Positions 42,181 to 50,630 of a DNA stretch of 64,000 nt are shown in pieces. Below the pieces are notes generated by a model. The model made no database searches and was not told the DNA's origin. It was given only the letters and a program-made list of their open reading frames with translations. The stretch comes from Mycobacterium sp. 236(2023) (GTDB lineage Bacteria > Actinomycetota > Actinomycetes > Mycobacteriales > Mycobacteriaceae), in the NCBI RefSeq assembly GCF_029623955.1, contig NZ_JARSBP010000005.1, positions 372,001-436,000 on the forward strand, given 5' to 3'. Each line of letters begins with the position of its first letter. Within the stretch, counting starts at the first letter, position 1. The position numbers were made by a program, and so were the translations under genes.

Positions 42181-43778
42181 TGGCCAGGAACGGGGGTGAC
42201 GTCGTGGTCGAAACCCTGACTGCACTCGGGGTTTCGCATGTCTTCGGCATCCCCGGCCAGAACGCGCTCGCGTTGTTCGACGCGATCCGGCGCAGCAACC
42301 TGACGTTCATCAGCTCGCGCGTCGAGAACAACTCGGCGTTCGGGGCCGATGGCTATGCCCGCGCCACCGGCGAGGTCGGGGTGCTCTTCCTGTCCACCGG
42401 CCCGGGCGCGTTGACGGCGCTCGGGGCGCTGCAGGAGGCCTACGCCACCGGGGTGCCGCTCCTGGTGATTGCCAGCCAGGTGCCGCGGTCCGGGCTCGGT
42501 TTGCGACGCGGCATGCTGCACCAACTCGACGATCAGCAGCGCAGTGCCATCAACGTCACGAAAAGTACCGCGACGGCGCGTAATTCGGCAGAGATCCCCT
42601 CGCTTCTCGCCGATGCGTGGTCACTGGCGCGGTCCGCGCCCGCAGGCCCGGTGTGGGTGGAGATCCCGCAGGACGTGCTGGAGGAGCCGACCACGGTTCC
42701 CCCCGTCGAGTCGGTAGTGACCACCGTGGCCACTCGGCCTCCCCGTGACGAGCTCGTCGCAACCGCCGCCGCTCTGCTGGAGTCCGCCGGACGCCCGGTC
42801 ATTCTTGCGGGCGGCGGCGTGCGCCGGTCGTCCGGTGGGCCGGAGGCATTGGTGACGTTGGCGGAACTGCTTGACGCACCCGTGATTTCAACGGTCGGCG
42901 GGAAGGGTGCGATCCCGTTCTCCCACCCGCTGTCGGCAGCGTCGTGGATCGAGGACCGCCACACCACCACACTGCTGGAGGACGCCGACGTGCTGCTCGT
43001 CGTCGGCACCGCGATGGGCGAGGTGACGTCCAACTACTTCTCGTTCGCCCCGAAGGGCCGGCTGATCCATGTCGATGCCGAGCGGCGGGTGCTGGAGGCC
43101 AACCACCCCGCGCTGGCGATCCACGCCGACGCCGCCCTCACGTTGACTGCGTTGGCGAAGCACGTCACCCAGCGCTCGGGAAACGGCGCCGCGGTGGCCC
43201 GTAATCTGCGAACGGCTGTCGAGACGCGACTGGCCGGGGAGGGCGTCGCGACTGAACTCCAGTTGATGCGTGATCTGCGGGTCGCGGTTCCCGCTGCGGC
43301 ACAGACATTCTGGGACATGACGATTGCCGGGTACTGGGCGTGGTCGGCATGGGATCCGCGGGACGGCCGATTCCATTCAGCGCAGGGGTCCGGCGGGCTC
43401 GGCTTCGCGTTTCCCGCGGCCGTCGCCGCCGCGATCGGATCAGGGCAGCGCACGCTGGCCGTGTCCGGGGACGGTGGCGCGATGTACTCGATCGCCGAGT
43501 TGGCGACCGCACGTCAGCACGACGCGGACGTCACCTGGCTGATCGTCGACGACGGCGGCTACGGAATCCTGCGCGAGTACATGACGGGCGCTTTCGGTCA
43601 GGCGACAGCCACCGAACTTGCACGCCCCGATTTCGTCGCTCTGGCAACAAGTTTCGGCGTACCCGCGCAACGGGTGACGCTCGATGGCGTCGGTGAAGCA
43701 ATCGCCGGCACGTTCGCGACGCGCGGCCCCGCCGTCGTCGTGCTTCCCGCGCAACTGAAGATGTTCGCACCCACCTGA
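42180..43778 (+). CDS. Thiamine-diphosphate enzyme, possible 2-ketoarginine decarboxylase (AruI-like)
   Basis: 532 residues of the acetolactate-synthase/2-oxo-acid decarboxylase superfamily: PYR domain with catalytic Glu 49 (RVENNSAFGADGYARATG), central domain, PP domain with GDG at 430-432. The usual paired Asn that ends the ThDP motif reads DDGGYG (Asp 457-458). ATG 42180 overlaps the ureohydrolase stop. Beside a guanidinobutyrase, an AruI-type role (2-ketoarginine to 4-guanidinobutyraldehyde, arginine transaminase pathway) is the best inference; an acetolactate-synthase annotation would be generic. Confidence 0.7.
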   Translation: MARNGGDVVVETLTALGVSHVFGIPGQNALALFDAIRRSNLTFISSRVENNSAFGADGYARATGEVGVLFLSTGPGALTALGALQEAYATGVPLLVIASQVPRSGLGLRRGMLHQLDDQQRSAINVTKSTATARNSAEIPSLLADAWSLARSAPAGPVWVEIPQDVLEEPTTVPPVESVVTTVATRPPRDELVATAAALLESAGRPVILAGGGVRRSSGGPEALVTLAELLDAPVISTVGGKGAIPFSHPLSAASWIEDRHTTTLLEDADVLLVVGTAMGEVTSNYFSFAPKGRLIHVDAERRVLEANHPALAIHADAALTLTALAKHVTQRSGNGAAVARNLRTAVETRLAGEGVATELQLMRDLRVAVPAAAQTFWDMTIAGYWAWSAWDPRDGRFHSAQGSGGLGFAFPAAVAAAIGSGQRTLAVSGDGGAMYSIAELATARQHDADVTWLIVDDGGYGILREYMTGAFGQATATELARPDFVALATSFGVPAQRVTLDGVGEAIAGTFATRGPAVVVLPAQLKMFAPT

Positions 43779-43793
43779 CACAGGAGGCCCGTC

Positions 43794-45260
43794 ATGGGCA
43801 AGCCACTCGACATCGTCATCATCGTCGTCTACCTGCTCGCCATGCTCGCCTTCGGGTTCTGGGGCAAGACGCGAACGAAAGATTCGGCAGACTTCCTCGT
43901 CGCAGGACGCCGCCTTGGCCCGACGCTCTACACCGGCACCATGGCCGCGGTCGTCCTCGGCGGCGCGTCCACCGTCGGCGGCGTCGGCCTCGGCTACAAG
44001 TACGGCATTTCCGGTATGTGGCTGGTGGTGGCGATCGCTGTCGGCCTGCTGGCGCTGAGCCTGTTCTTCGCGGGGCGCATTCAGCGGCTCAAGGTCTACA
44101 CCGTCGCGCAGATGCTGCGCCTGAGGTACGGGGTCGACGCCACCTCGGCGTCCGGAATCGTCATGGTGGCCTACACATTGATGCTGTCGGTGACGTCGAC
44201 GATCGCGTACGCCACGGTGTTCAACGTCCTCTTCGGCACCAGCCGCACGGTGTCGGTGGTCATCGGCGGAGCGATCGTCATGCTGTACTCGTCGATCGGC
44301 GGCATGTGGTCGATCACGCTGACCGACATGGTGCAGTTCATCCTCAAGACCATCGGCATCTTCGCGTTGCTGTTGCCGTTCACATTGAGCAAGGCCGGCG
44401 GTTTCGCGGGAATCCGCGAACGGGCCGGTGACGCGGTGTTCGACCTGGGTGCCATCGGGATGCCCACGATCATCACGTTTTTCGTCGTGTACAGCTTCGG
44501 AATGCTGATCGGACAGGACATTTGGCAGCGTGTGTTCACGGCGCGCTCACCAGGTGTGGCGAAGTGGGGTGGCACGACGGCGGCGCTCTACTGCGTGCTG
44601 TACGGCGTCGCCGGTGCGGTGATCGGTATGGCCGCGTCGACGTTCCTGCCCGACGTCGAGGTCAGTGACGACGTCTATGCCCAGATCGCCGAGACGATCC
44701 TGCCGGTCGGTATCAGCGGCCTGGTACTCGCGGCGGCGGTGGCGGCGATGATGTCGACTGCATCGGGTGCACTGATCGCCACGGCGACGGTGGCACGCAC
44801 CGACGTGAAGCCGTTGCTGCTCAGGCTGGTTGGCCGGCCTGCCGAGGAGGCTGACGACGCGGAACGCGACGTGCATTCCGACCGGATGTACGTCGTCGTT
44901 CTCGGCATCGTCGTCATCGTGATCGCGGCACTGCTCAACGACGTCGTCGCCGCGCTGACCATCGCGTACGACATCCTGGTCGGCGGTCTGCTGGTCGCGA
45001 TTCTGGGCGGCTTCCTGTGGAAGCGCGCGACGGGCGCCGGTGCGCTGTGGTCGATGGGCGTCGGCACCGTCGTGACGCTCGGCACGATGTTCGTCGTCGG
45101 AGACGTGTTGGCCAACGAGCCGATCTACTACGGCCTCGGCGCGAGCCTGCTCGTCTATGTCGGGGTCAGCCTGATGACGCCGCGGACGTCGCCCGAGGTG
45201 CTGCAGGTGTGGGACGACCGGCTGGCGGGGCGCGACGAAGTTGTGATCGGTAGCGGGTAG
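43794..45260 (+). CDS. Sodium:solute symporter (SSS) family transporter
   Basis: 488 residues, about thirteen hydrophobic helices. Family features: DFLVAGRRLGPTLYTGTMAAVVLGGASTVGGVGLGYKYGISGMWLV at the start and SGLVLAAAVAAMMSTASGALIATATVARTDV around helix 8, the sodium-site signature. It is the fourth gene of the permease/ureohydrolase/ThDP operon, after a 15-base gap with AGGAGG. The substrate is unknown; context suggests arginine, guanidinobutyrate or another product of the pathway. Confidence 0.84.
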   Translation: MGKPLDIVIIVVYLLAMLAFGFWGKTRTKDSADFLVAGRRLGPTLYTGTMAAVVLGGASTVGGVGLGYKYGISGMWLVVAIAVGLLALSLFFAGRIQRLKVYTVAQMLRLRYGVDATSASGIVMVAYTLMLSVTSTIAYATVFNVLFGTSRTVSVVIGGAIVMLYSSIGGMWSITLTDMVQFILKTIGIFALLLPFTLSKAGGFAGIRERAGDAVFDLGAIGMPTIITFFVVYSFGMLIGQDIWQRVFTARSPGVAKWGGTTAALYCVLYGVAGAVIGMAASTFLPDVEVSDDVYAQIAETILPVGISGLVLAAAVAAMMSTASGALIATATVARTDVKPLLLRLVGRPAEEADDAERDVHSDRMYVVVLGIVVIVIAALLNDVVAALTIAYDILVGGLLVAILGGFLWKRATGAGALWSMGVGTVVTLGTMFVVGDVLANEPIYYGLGASLLVYVGVSLMTPRTSPEVLQVWDDRLAGRDEVVIGSG

Positions 45261-45320
45261 GCCGCAGCACTCTTTCCTGGCGTCCCCACCACAGCGGGAC
45301 CGGATACCAGGAGAGACCAG

Positions 45321-45920
45321 ATGAACACCACCCGCTTCGGCATCGCCCTGATTGCTGCAGCCATCGCCGCCGGGGTGCTGAGCGGCTGCTCGCAGGTCGC
45401 CGATCTCAGGAGCCAAGCCACCGACGTCGCCGAAATGGTCATGGAGAAAAGCGCCGATGCCGCGTCGGGTGACCCGTTCACCGCGGAAGGCATCGACGCC
45501 GCCTACTCGGCAATCGCGGAACAGGCAGGCGGAAAGCCCCTGCAGGTCGTCGAGGTGGTCGTCGTCCCCGGGACCCTGACGCTGCAGGCCGTCGATCCCG
45601 CCGCCCCCACCGAACTGAACCAGTGGAGCTTCACCGCGGGCACCGTCGGCCCGTCGCGTCCGGTCGACTACGACGACGACACCGAGGCGCTGCGCCAGAA
45701 TCTGTTCTCCATCGACGAGGTTCCCGCCGGCGTCATCGCGTCTGCCGTCGACGAAGCCGTCACCGCCAGCGGAATTCCCGACGGGGAGGTCTCGAGCCTG
45801 GTCATCCAACGCAACCTGCCCTTCGACGACAGCGTGTTGATGCTCATCAACGTCGACGGTGAGCGCAGCAGCAAGCAGGTACGCGCCGACGTCACCGGGC
45901 AGATCACAGAGGTCATCTGA
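45321..45920 (+). CDS. Putative lipoprotein
   Basis: 199 residues: signal MNTTRFGIALIAAAIAAGVLSGC with lipid-modified Cys 23, then an acidic mature region that may form two similar halves of alpha/beta type (FTAEGIDAAYSAIAEQAG and IASAVDEAVTASGIPDGEVSSLVIQ). It resembles mycobacterial lipoproteins of unknown function. GGAG precedes ATG 45321. It starts 60 bases after the symporter operon and is probably a separate unit. Confidence 0.75.
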   Translation: MNTTRFGIALIAAAIAAGVLSGCSQVADLRSQATDVAEMVMEKSADAASGDPFTAEGIDAAYSAIAEQAGGKPLQVVEVVVVPGTLTLQAVDPAAPTELNQWSFTAGTVGPSRPVDYDDDTEALRQNLFSIDEVPAGVIASAVDEAVTASGIPDGEVSSLVIQRNLPFDDSVLMLINVDGERSSKQVRADVTGQITEVI

Positions 45921-46016
45921 GCGTCGATGGAATCAATCGACCCCTCCTCCGGTTTCACGTGGTGTTGCGGCAGTTCTGCCCGCGACAGGATCGGTAAGAG
46001 GAAAGAGGCGAGAGCC

Positions 46017-46244
46017 GTGAAGAAGATCGGATTGCTGGGAGCCGTCGCGGGAGCCATGACCGCGGCCCTGATCGGGTTCGCCGGATCGGCGCAGGCCGAC
46101 ATCGGCCCGGTGTTCGGCAGCCCTGGTGTTCAACCCGGATACGGCTTCAACTACGGATACGGCAGCGACAGCAACAATCCGTGGCTGAACAGGTTGTACC
46201 CGCAGGTGAGGGTGCCGCACGTCGATACGTCCGTGCGCAACTGA
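46017..46244 (+). CDS. Small secreted protein
   Basis: 75 residues: signal peptide MKKIGLLGAVAGAMTAALIGFAGSAQA, then a mature peptide of about 48 residues rich in Gly, Tyr and Asn (FNYGYGSDSNNPWLNRLYPQVRVPH). GTG 46017 has AGAGG eight bases upstream; the frame is open back to 45927 but without signal-peptide sense. Small Gly/Tyr-rich exported peptides like this are common in mycobacteria, function unknown. A strong terminator follows. Confidence 0.72.
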   Translation: MKKIGLLGAVAGAMTAALIGFAGSAQADIGPVFGSPGVQPGYGFNYGYGSDSNNPWLNRLYPQVRVPHVDTSVRN

Positions 46245-46278
46245 ACGTCCCCAACTGAATACAGTCACCACGAGGAAG

Positions 46279-46303
46279 GGCGCCCGCGAAGTCGGGCGCC
46301 TTT
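46279..46303 (+). terminator. Rho-independent-type terminator
   Basis: Stem GGCGCCCG (46279-46286), loop CGAAGT, stem CGGGCGCC (46293-46300), followed by TTTCTCGTTT. A short A-rich start before the stem pairs with the first T residues. It ends the transcript of the small secreted protein and insulates arr. Confidence 0.8.
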
Positions 46304-46359
46304 CTCGTTTCGGGGGAATGGGAACAGTTCGCGTCCCACTCTCACTTTATGGCATGCAG

Positions 46360-46380
46360 GGGGTCTTGCGGCAAGACCCC
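46360..46380. promoter_or_regulatory. Rifamycin-associated-element-like palindrome upstream of arr
   Basis: Perfect 9-bp arms GGGGTCTTG (46360-46368) and CAAGACCCC (46372-46380) around CGG, ending 22 bases before the arr start codon. From memory, the published rifamycin-associated element is a roughly 19-bp inverted repeat of the GGGGCTTGCG-CAAG-CCC type found before rifamycin-inactivation genes, including arr, in actinobacteria. The match in core, symmetry and position is very good. Confidence 0.8.
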
Positions 46381-46402
46381 GGTCGCAGGCCACAATCCCG
46401 TT

Positions 46403-46831
46403 GTGCCGCAATCACCTAAGCCGTTCGAAGTCCATCCGTCAGGTGCCTATCTTCACGGGACCAAAGCCGATCTGTCGGTCGGTGACCTCCTGGTGCCGGG
46501 GCGCCAGTCCAACTACGAGAAAGGACGGGTGATGAACCACGTCTACGTGACGCAGACCCTGGACGCCGCGGTCTGGGGAGCCGAGATGGCGGTAGGCGAC
46601 GGCCGGGGCCACGTCTTCATCGTGGAGCCGCTCGGAGCGGTCGAAGACGATCCGAACGTCACCGACAAGAAGATGCCGGGAAATCCCACCCGTTCGTACC
46701 GGACTCGGGAGCCGGTACGGATCGTCGGCGAAATCACCGACTGGGTAGGACATTCCGACGAACAGCTGCAATCGATGAGGGATGGTCTCGCCGAGCTCAG
46801 GCGCAAGGGACTCGACGTCATCTACGACTGA
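46403..46831 (+). CDS. arr: Rifampin ADP-ribosyltransferase Arr
   Basis: 142 residues, a minimal ADP-ribosyltransferase that modifies rifamycins with NAD+ and abolishes RNA-polymerase inhibition. Diagnostic stretches: YLHGTKADLSVGDLLVPGRQSNY, NHVYVTQTLDAAVWGAEMAVGDGRGHVFIVEP, DDPNVTDKKMPGNPTRSYRTREPVRIVGE. GTG 46403 gives the normal family length; the ATG at 46349 lies upstream of the palindrome and adds unrelated residues. Transcribed alone after a terminator. Function is very secure by similarity. Confidence 0.95.
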   Translation: MPQSPKPFEVHPSGAYLHGTKADLSVGDLLVPGRQSNYEKGRVMNHVYVTQTLDAAVWGAEMAVGDGRGHVFIVEPLGAVEDDPNVTDKKMPGNPTRSYRTREPVRIVGEITDWVGHSDEQLQSMRDGLAELRRKGLDVIYD

Positions 46832-46836
46832 GCGCG

Positions 46837-48267
46837 TCAGGCGACCGCCCACAGCAGGAGGCTCAGTGCGAAGGCGCTGAGGCCCAGTGTCGTCTCCAGC
46901 ACCGTCCACGTCTTCAGCGTCGTTTTGACGTCCATTCCGAAGAACCGGCTGACCAACCAGAAACCCGAATCGTTGACGTGCGACAGCACGGTGGCGCCTG
47001 CCGCAATCGCGAACACCAATGCCGTGAGCTGCACGCTGCTCAGGTCTGCAGAGGCGACTGCGGCGCTGAGGAGACCGGCCGTGGTGGTCAAGGCGACGGT
47101 CGCCGAGCCCTGGGCGACACGAAGCAACGTGGAAATGACGAACGCCTGAAGGATCAGCGAGATACCTAGATTCGACAGCGAGCTGCTCAGCGCATCGCCG
47201 ATACCGCTGAGGCGCAGCACACCTCCAAACATGCCGCCCGCACCGGTGATCAGAATGATGGCGCAGATCGGGCCGAGAGCCTTGTCGAGGATGTCGGTGA
47301 CGTCGGCCATCGAGCGGTCGCGCAATCCCAGCACCAACGTCGCGACGATCACCGTGATCAGCAGCGCGATCGAGGTGTTCCCGAGCAGCTTGAGATACTC
47401 TGCCCACGTTGCGCCGTCTTCGATCACACCGGCCGTCATCAGGGTGTCGAGCACCGTGTTGAACGAGATGAGGACGAAGGGCAACATCAGCACGCCGAGC
47501 ACCGTCCCGAACGACGGCGCCGTCCGAGTCGCGGTGCGCAGCTTGCCATCCGCGCCGACGTCCCCTTCACTGTCGGCGACGTCACGTCCACCGTTCATCT
47601 CGCCGAAGATCGATGCCGGAATATCGACGTACACGCGGCGCCCGATCACCTGGGACACCAGATACGCACCGACGTACCACGACACGATGGCTACCGGCAC
47701 ACCGATCAGCAGGGTGAGGCCGATGTTCGCGCCGAGGGCCTCGGCGGCTGCGACCGGGCCGGGGTGGGGCGGTACCAGGGCGTGCATCGCGGCGAAGGCT
47801 CCGGCAGCGGGGAACGCGTACAGCAGGATTGATCCGCCGAAGCGCCGCGCGACGGTCATGATGATCGGGAGGAAGACGACCAGGCCCGCGTCGAAGAAGA
47901 TCGGGAAGCCGAACAGCAGCGCTGCGACACCGAGCGCGAGAGGTGCCCGCTTCTCGCCGAATCGGCTGATCAGAGTATCGGCGAGAACCTGTGCCCCGCC
48001 GGTCAATTCGAGCAGACGGCCGATCATGACCCCGAAACCCACGAGAAGGGCCACGGACCCGAGGGTGTTGGAGAACCCGTACGTCAGGGCACTGGGGACA
48101 TCAGCCACCGGAATGCCGGCGGCCAGAGCTGTCAGCGCACTCACCAGAACCAAGGCGAGGAAGGCGTGCAGTTTCACCTTGATGATGAGGAACAGCAGGA
48201 CGGCGACGGCGCCCGCGGCGATCAGCAGCAGCGTGGCGGTTCCGTGGGCCGGATCAATTGCCTCCAC
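46837..48267 (-). CDS. gntP: Gluconate:H+ symporter, GntP family
   Basis: 476 residues with about twelve to fourteen hydrophobic segments. GntP signatures: GSVALLVGFGVMIGRLLELTGGAQVLADTLISRFGEKRAPLALGVAALLFGFPIFFDAGLVVFLPI and MHALVPPHPGPVAAAEALGANIG, plus the C-terminal AAGATVLSHVNDSGFW. Imports gluconate or a related sugar acid. It is transcribed downstream of the gluconokinase gene with a 54-base gap, so uptake and phosphorylation are encoded together. Confidence 0.9.
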   Translation of the reverse strand: MEAIDPAHGTATLLLIAAGAVAVLLFLIIKVKLHAFLALVLVSALTALAAGIPVADVPSALTYGFSNTLGSVALLVGFGVMIGRLLELTGGAQVLADTLISRFGEKRAPLALGVAALLFGFPIFFDAGLVVFLPIIMTVARRFGGSILLYAFPAAGAFAAMHALVPPHPGPVAAAEALGANIGLTLLIGVPVAIVSWYVGAYLVSQVIGRRVYVDIPASIFGEMNGGRDVADSEGDVGADGKLRTATRTAPSFGTVLGVLMLPFVLISFNTVLDTLMTAGVIEDGATWAEYLKLLGNTSIALLITVIVATLVLGLRDRSMADVTDILDKALGPICAIILITGAGGMFGGVLRLSGIGDALSSSLSNLGISLILQAFVISTLLRVAQGSATVALTTTAGLLSAAVASADLSSVQLTALVFAIAAGATVLSHVNDSGFWLVSRFFGMDVKTTLKTWTVLETTLGLSAFALSLLLWAVA

Positions 48268-48321
48268 GATGGCTCCTGTTCGCTGAAGGGTCGTCGGCTG
48301 AGTACGTGGTGAATGCCGGAC

Positions 48322-48837
48322 TCATCGGTTCTCCTGTTCTCCTGCGTCGGTTTTCGTTGATGTGACGTAGGTTTCGATGATGGCGTCGATGTTGCGATCG
48401 ACATCGATGGCGATGCCGCGCTCATCGGACTCGAGGGGTTCGAGCGTCTCGAATTGGGATGCCAGCAGCGATGCGGGCATGAAGTGTCCGGGCCGGCTGG
48501 CCTGCCGCCTGCCGATGATCTCGGGTGATCCTGCCAGATAGAGGAATTCGACCTCGGGACAATGCCGGCGCATGTGGTCGCGGTAGCTGCGTTTGAGGGC
48601 CGAGCAACCCATCACTCCGCCGTCGCGATGACGCGCCAACCACTCTCCGATGGCCTCCAGCCACGGGTATCGGTCGTCGTCATTCAGCGGATGGCCGGCC
48701 GTCATCTTCGCGATGTTGGCCGGCGGATGGAAGTCGTCGGCATCGGCGAAGGGGACCCGCAGACGCTGGCCCAGAGCGGCGCCAACGGTCGATTTACCGG
48801 AGCCGGAGACCCCCATGACGACGATCGGTGATGACAT
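48322..48837 (-). CDS. gntK: Gluconokinase
   Basis: 171 residues, P-loop kinase that makes 6-phosphogluconate for the pentose-phosphate pathway. Walker A MGVSGSGKST near the N-terminus, then DADDFHPPANIAKMTAGHPLNDDDRYPWL (gluconate-binding motif), CSALKRSYRD and GHFMPASLLASQFETLE. ATG 48837 is used; a GTG three codons earlier is in frame. First gene of the gntK-gntP operon, divergent from a GntR regulator. Confidence 0.92.
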   Translation of the reverse strand: MSSPIVVMGVSGSGKSTVGAALGQRLRVPFADADDFHPPANIAKMTAGHPLNDDDRYPWLEAIGEWLARHRDGGVMGCSALKRSYRDHMRRHCPEVEFLYLAGSPEIIGRRQASRPGHFMPASLLASQFETLEPLESDERGIAIDVDRNIDAIIETYVTSTKTDAGEQENR

Positions 48838-48855
48838 GTGCTGCACCTACCCTGT

Positions 48856-48871
48856 TGTGTGTGGCGTCACA
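48856..48871. promoter_or_regulatory. CRP/GlxR-like site TGTGT-N6-TCACA in the gluconate promoter
   Basis: Matches the TGTGA-N6-TCACA consensus of actinobacterial CRP/GlxR proteins at nine of ten positions, 18 bases from the gluconokinase start codon in the 124-base divergent region. It also contains a perfect TGTGTG-GCGT-CACACA inverted repeat (48858-48873). Catabolite control of gluconate uptake is a sensible inference. Confidence 0.5.
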
Positions 48872-48961
48872 CAGCATGCCGCAATAGTCATACGATTGCA
48901 AGAATCCAGACGTAATAGATATTCTCTAACCGGCAACCTGCACGTCTGGCATGATTTATCC

Positions 48962-49672
48962 ATGCCCGATCCGCTGACAACCGGCGCCCTGCACGGCGGC
49001 CTGTTGGCTGCGTTGGGGTCAGCGATCGTCTCCGGCCGGTATCCGGCAGGCCGGGTCATCACGCTCGACGGCGTGAGCGCCGAGCACGGTGTGTCGCGTA
49101 GCGTCGCCCGTGAGGCGATTCGCGTGCTCGAATCCATGGGCATGGTCGAGTCCCGTCGCCGTGTCGGGATCACCGTGCAGCCTGCGGAGAAGTGGAACGT
49201 TTTCGACCCTCGTATCATCCGGTGGAGGCTCGACGACGGTGACCGGGCGGCGCAGCTTCTGTCGCTGTCGGAATTGCGAAGGGGATTCGAGCCTGCGGCG
49301 GCGGCACTGGCTGCGCGTCGGGCGAACCCGCACCAGTGCCGGATCATGGCGGCTGCAGTCTCCGATATGGCCGTACATGGGAGAACCGGCGATCTCGACG
49401 CATATCTGTTGGCGGACAAGATCTTCCATCAAACGCTCCTGGAGGCCAGCGGCAACGAGATGTTCCGCGCACTCAACGGTGTGGTGGCCGAAGTGCTCGC
49501 CGGCCGAACGCATCACGGCCTGATGCCCGACCGGCCGGAGATTGCGGCGATCGCGTTGCACGACGATGTCGCGCGCGCGATCAGGATGGGCGAGGAGGAT
49601 CAAGCCGAGCGCGCGATGCGGGCGATCATCGACGAGGCGGCTGCGGCGGCGCTTTCGACTGGCCGGGAATGA
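48962..49672 (+). CDS. GntR/FadR-family regulator of gluconate genes
   Basis: 236 residues. Winged helix near residues 10-75 (GSAIVSGRYPAGRVITLDGVSAEHGVSRSVAREAIRVLESMGMVESRRRVG) and an FCD effector domain (LADKIFHQTLLEASGNEMFRALNG with Asp and His ligand residues). Divergent from gntK-gntP, so it is probably the gluconate-responsive repressor. ATG 48962 is chosen; the open frame upstream to 48650 overlaps gntK antisense and is not coding. Confidence 0.88.
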   Translation: MPDPLTTGALHGGLLAALGSAIVSGRYPAGRVITLDGVSAEHGVSRSVAREAIRVLESMGMVESRRRVGITVQPAEKWNVFDPRIIRWRLDDGDRAAQLLSLSELRRGFEPAAAALAARRANPHQCRIMAAAVSDMAVHGRTGDLDAYLLADKIFHQTLLEASGNEMFRALNGVVAEVLAGRTHHGLMPDRPEIAAIALHDDVARAIRMGEEDQAERAMRAIIDEAAAAALSTGRE

Positions 49673-49687
49673 CTTTCGGTCGGTCGA

Positions 49688-50590
49688 TCACTTCGCGGTG
49701 GCGCCGATGACATGCCCGACGATGTGATCGTAGGCCGTGCGTGTCACTTCGGTCGCGTGCGTCATGATGTTGTAGCCGTGATCGACGCCGGGCACTTCGT
49801 AGTACTCCCGCAGGGCACCGGCTGCGTCGAGTTCGTCGGCGTACCTGCGTGCTTCGTCACGAAGCCGGTCCTTCTCGGCGGTCACGATCAGGGCGGGTGC
49901 TATTCCGGCGAGGTCGGAGGCCTGGCTCCAGGCCGGGGAGGCCAGTGGGTCCCGTCGCTGCGCAGGGTCGGGAATGTACGCAGTGTCGAAAACTTCACCC
50001 ATCCACGGTTTCAAGACCGCCCGGCCACCGATTGTGGAGGTCTTGTCCCTGGTCGGTGTCACGAGGTCCAACGGCGCGTAATGCAGTACCTGTAGGGCGA
50101 TGCGGGGTGTGCCGTGCCGCAGTGCCATCAGGGCTGCTGCCGCGCTGAGGTTGCCGCCGGCACTCTGTCCCCCGACGCACAACCGGCTGCCGTCCCATTC
50201 GTGATCGACACCGGCCGCCCAGCACACGACGTCATAGATCTGTTGCGGCGCTGCGGGAAACCGGTGACTCGGCGCGAGAACGTAGTCGGGATTGATGACC
50301 GCGATGCCGGCGCGGGTGGCCAGGTATCGACACCACGGGTCGTCCTGCTCCGGGTGGCCGACCACGAATCCACCGCCGTGCACGTTCACGTAGACAGCGG
50401 GCCGGGAATCCGTCTCGGGTGGGTGGTACACCGTGGCTGCGACGTTGCCGAATCGGCTGGGAACAGTGGCAGCCTCAGTGCGACAGACGATTTCCGGAAA
50501 GCGGACCCCCTCTTTCGGCGTCGGGTTGACGGTGGCGGCGAAGATGCGTGCAAGAGTGTCGGCCACCCGGGGCTTGGACAGGATCGACAT
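49688..50590 (-). CDS. Alpha/beta hydrolase, hormone-sensitive lipase family
   Basis: 300 residues. HSL-family esterase with oxyanion motif HGGGFVVGH, nucleophile elbow GGQSAGGN, downstream Asp (TAEKDRLRDEA) and His (GVDHGYN). It hydrolyses short- to medium-chain esters; the natural substrate is unknown. Last gene of a three-gene minus-strand operon (hydrolase, SDR, this gene), 40 bases after the SDR stop. Confidence 0.87.
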   Translation of the reverse strand: MSILSKPRVADTLARIFAATVNPTPKEGVRFPEIVCRTEAATVPSRFGNVAATVYHPPETDSRPAVYVNVHGGGFVVGHPEQDDPWCRYLATRAGIAVINPDYVLAPSHRFPAAPQQIYDVVCWAAGVDHEWDGSRLCVGGQSAGGNLSAAAALMALRHGTPRIALQVLHYAPLDLVTPTRDKTSTIGGRAVLKPWMGEVFDTAYIPDPAQRRDPLASPAWSQASDLAGIAPALIVTAEKDRLRDEARRYADELDAAGALREYYEVPGVDHGYNIMTHATEVTRTAYDHIVGHVIGATAK

Positions 50591-50630
50591 GAGGGTCCTC
50601 TCGTGAGCGCTGGTGATCAGCGGGATGGCG

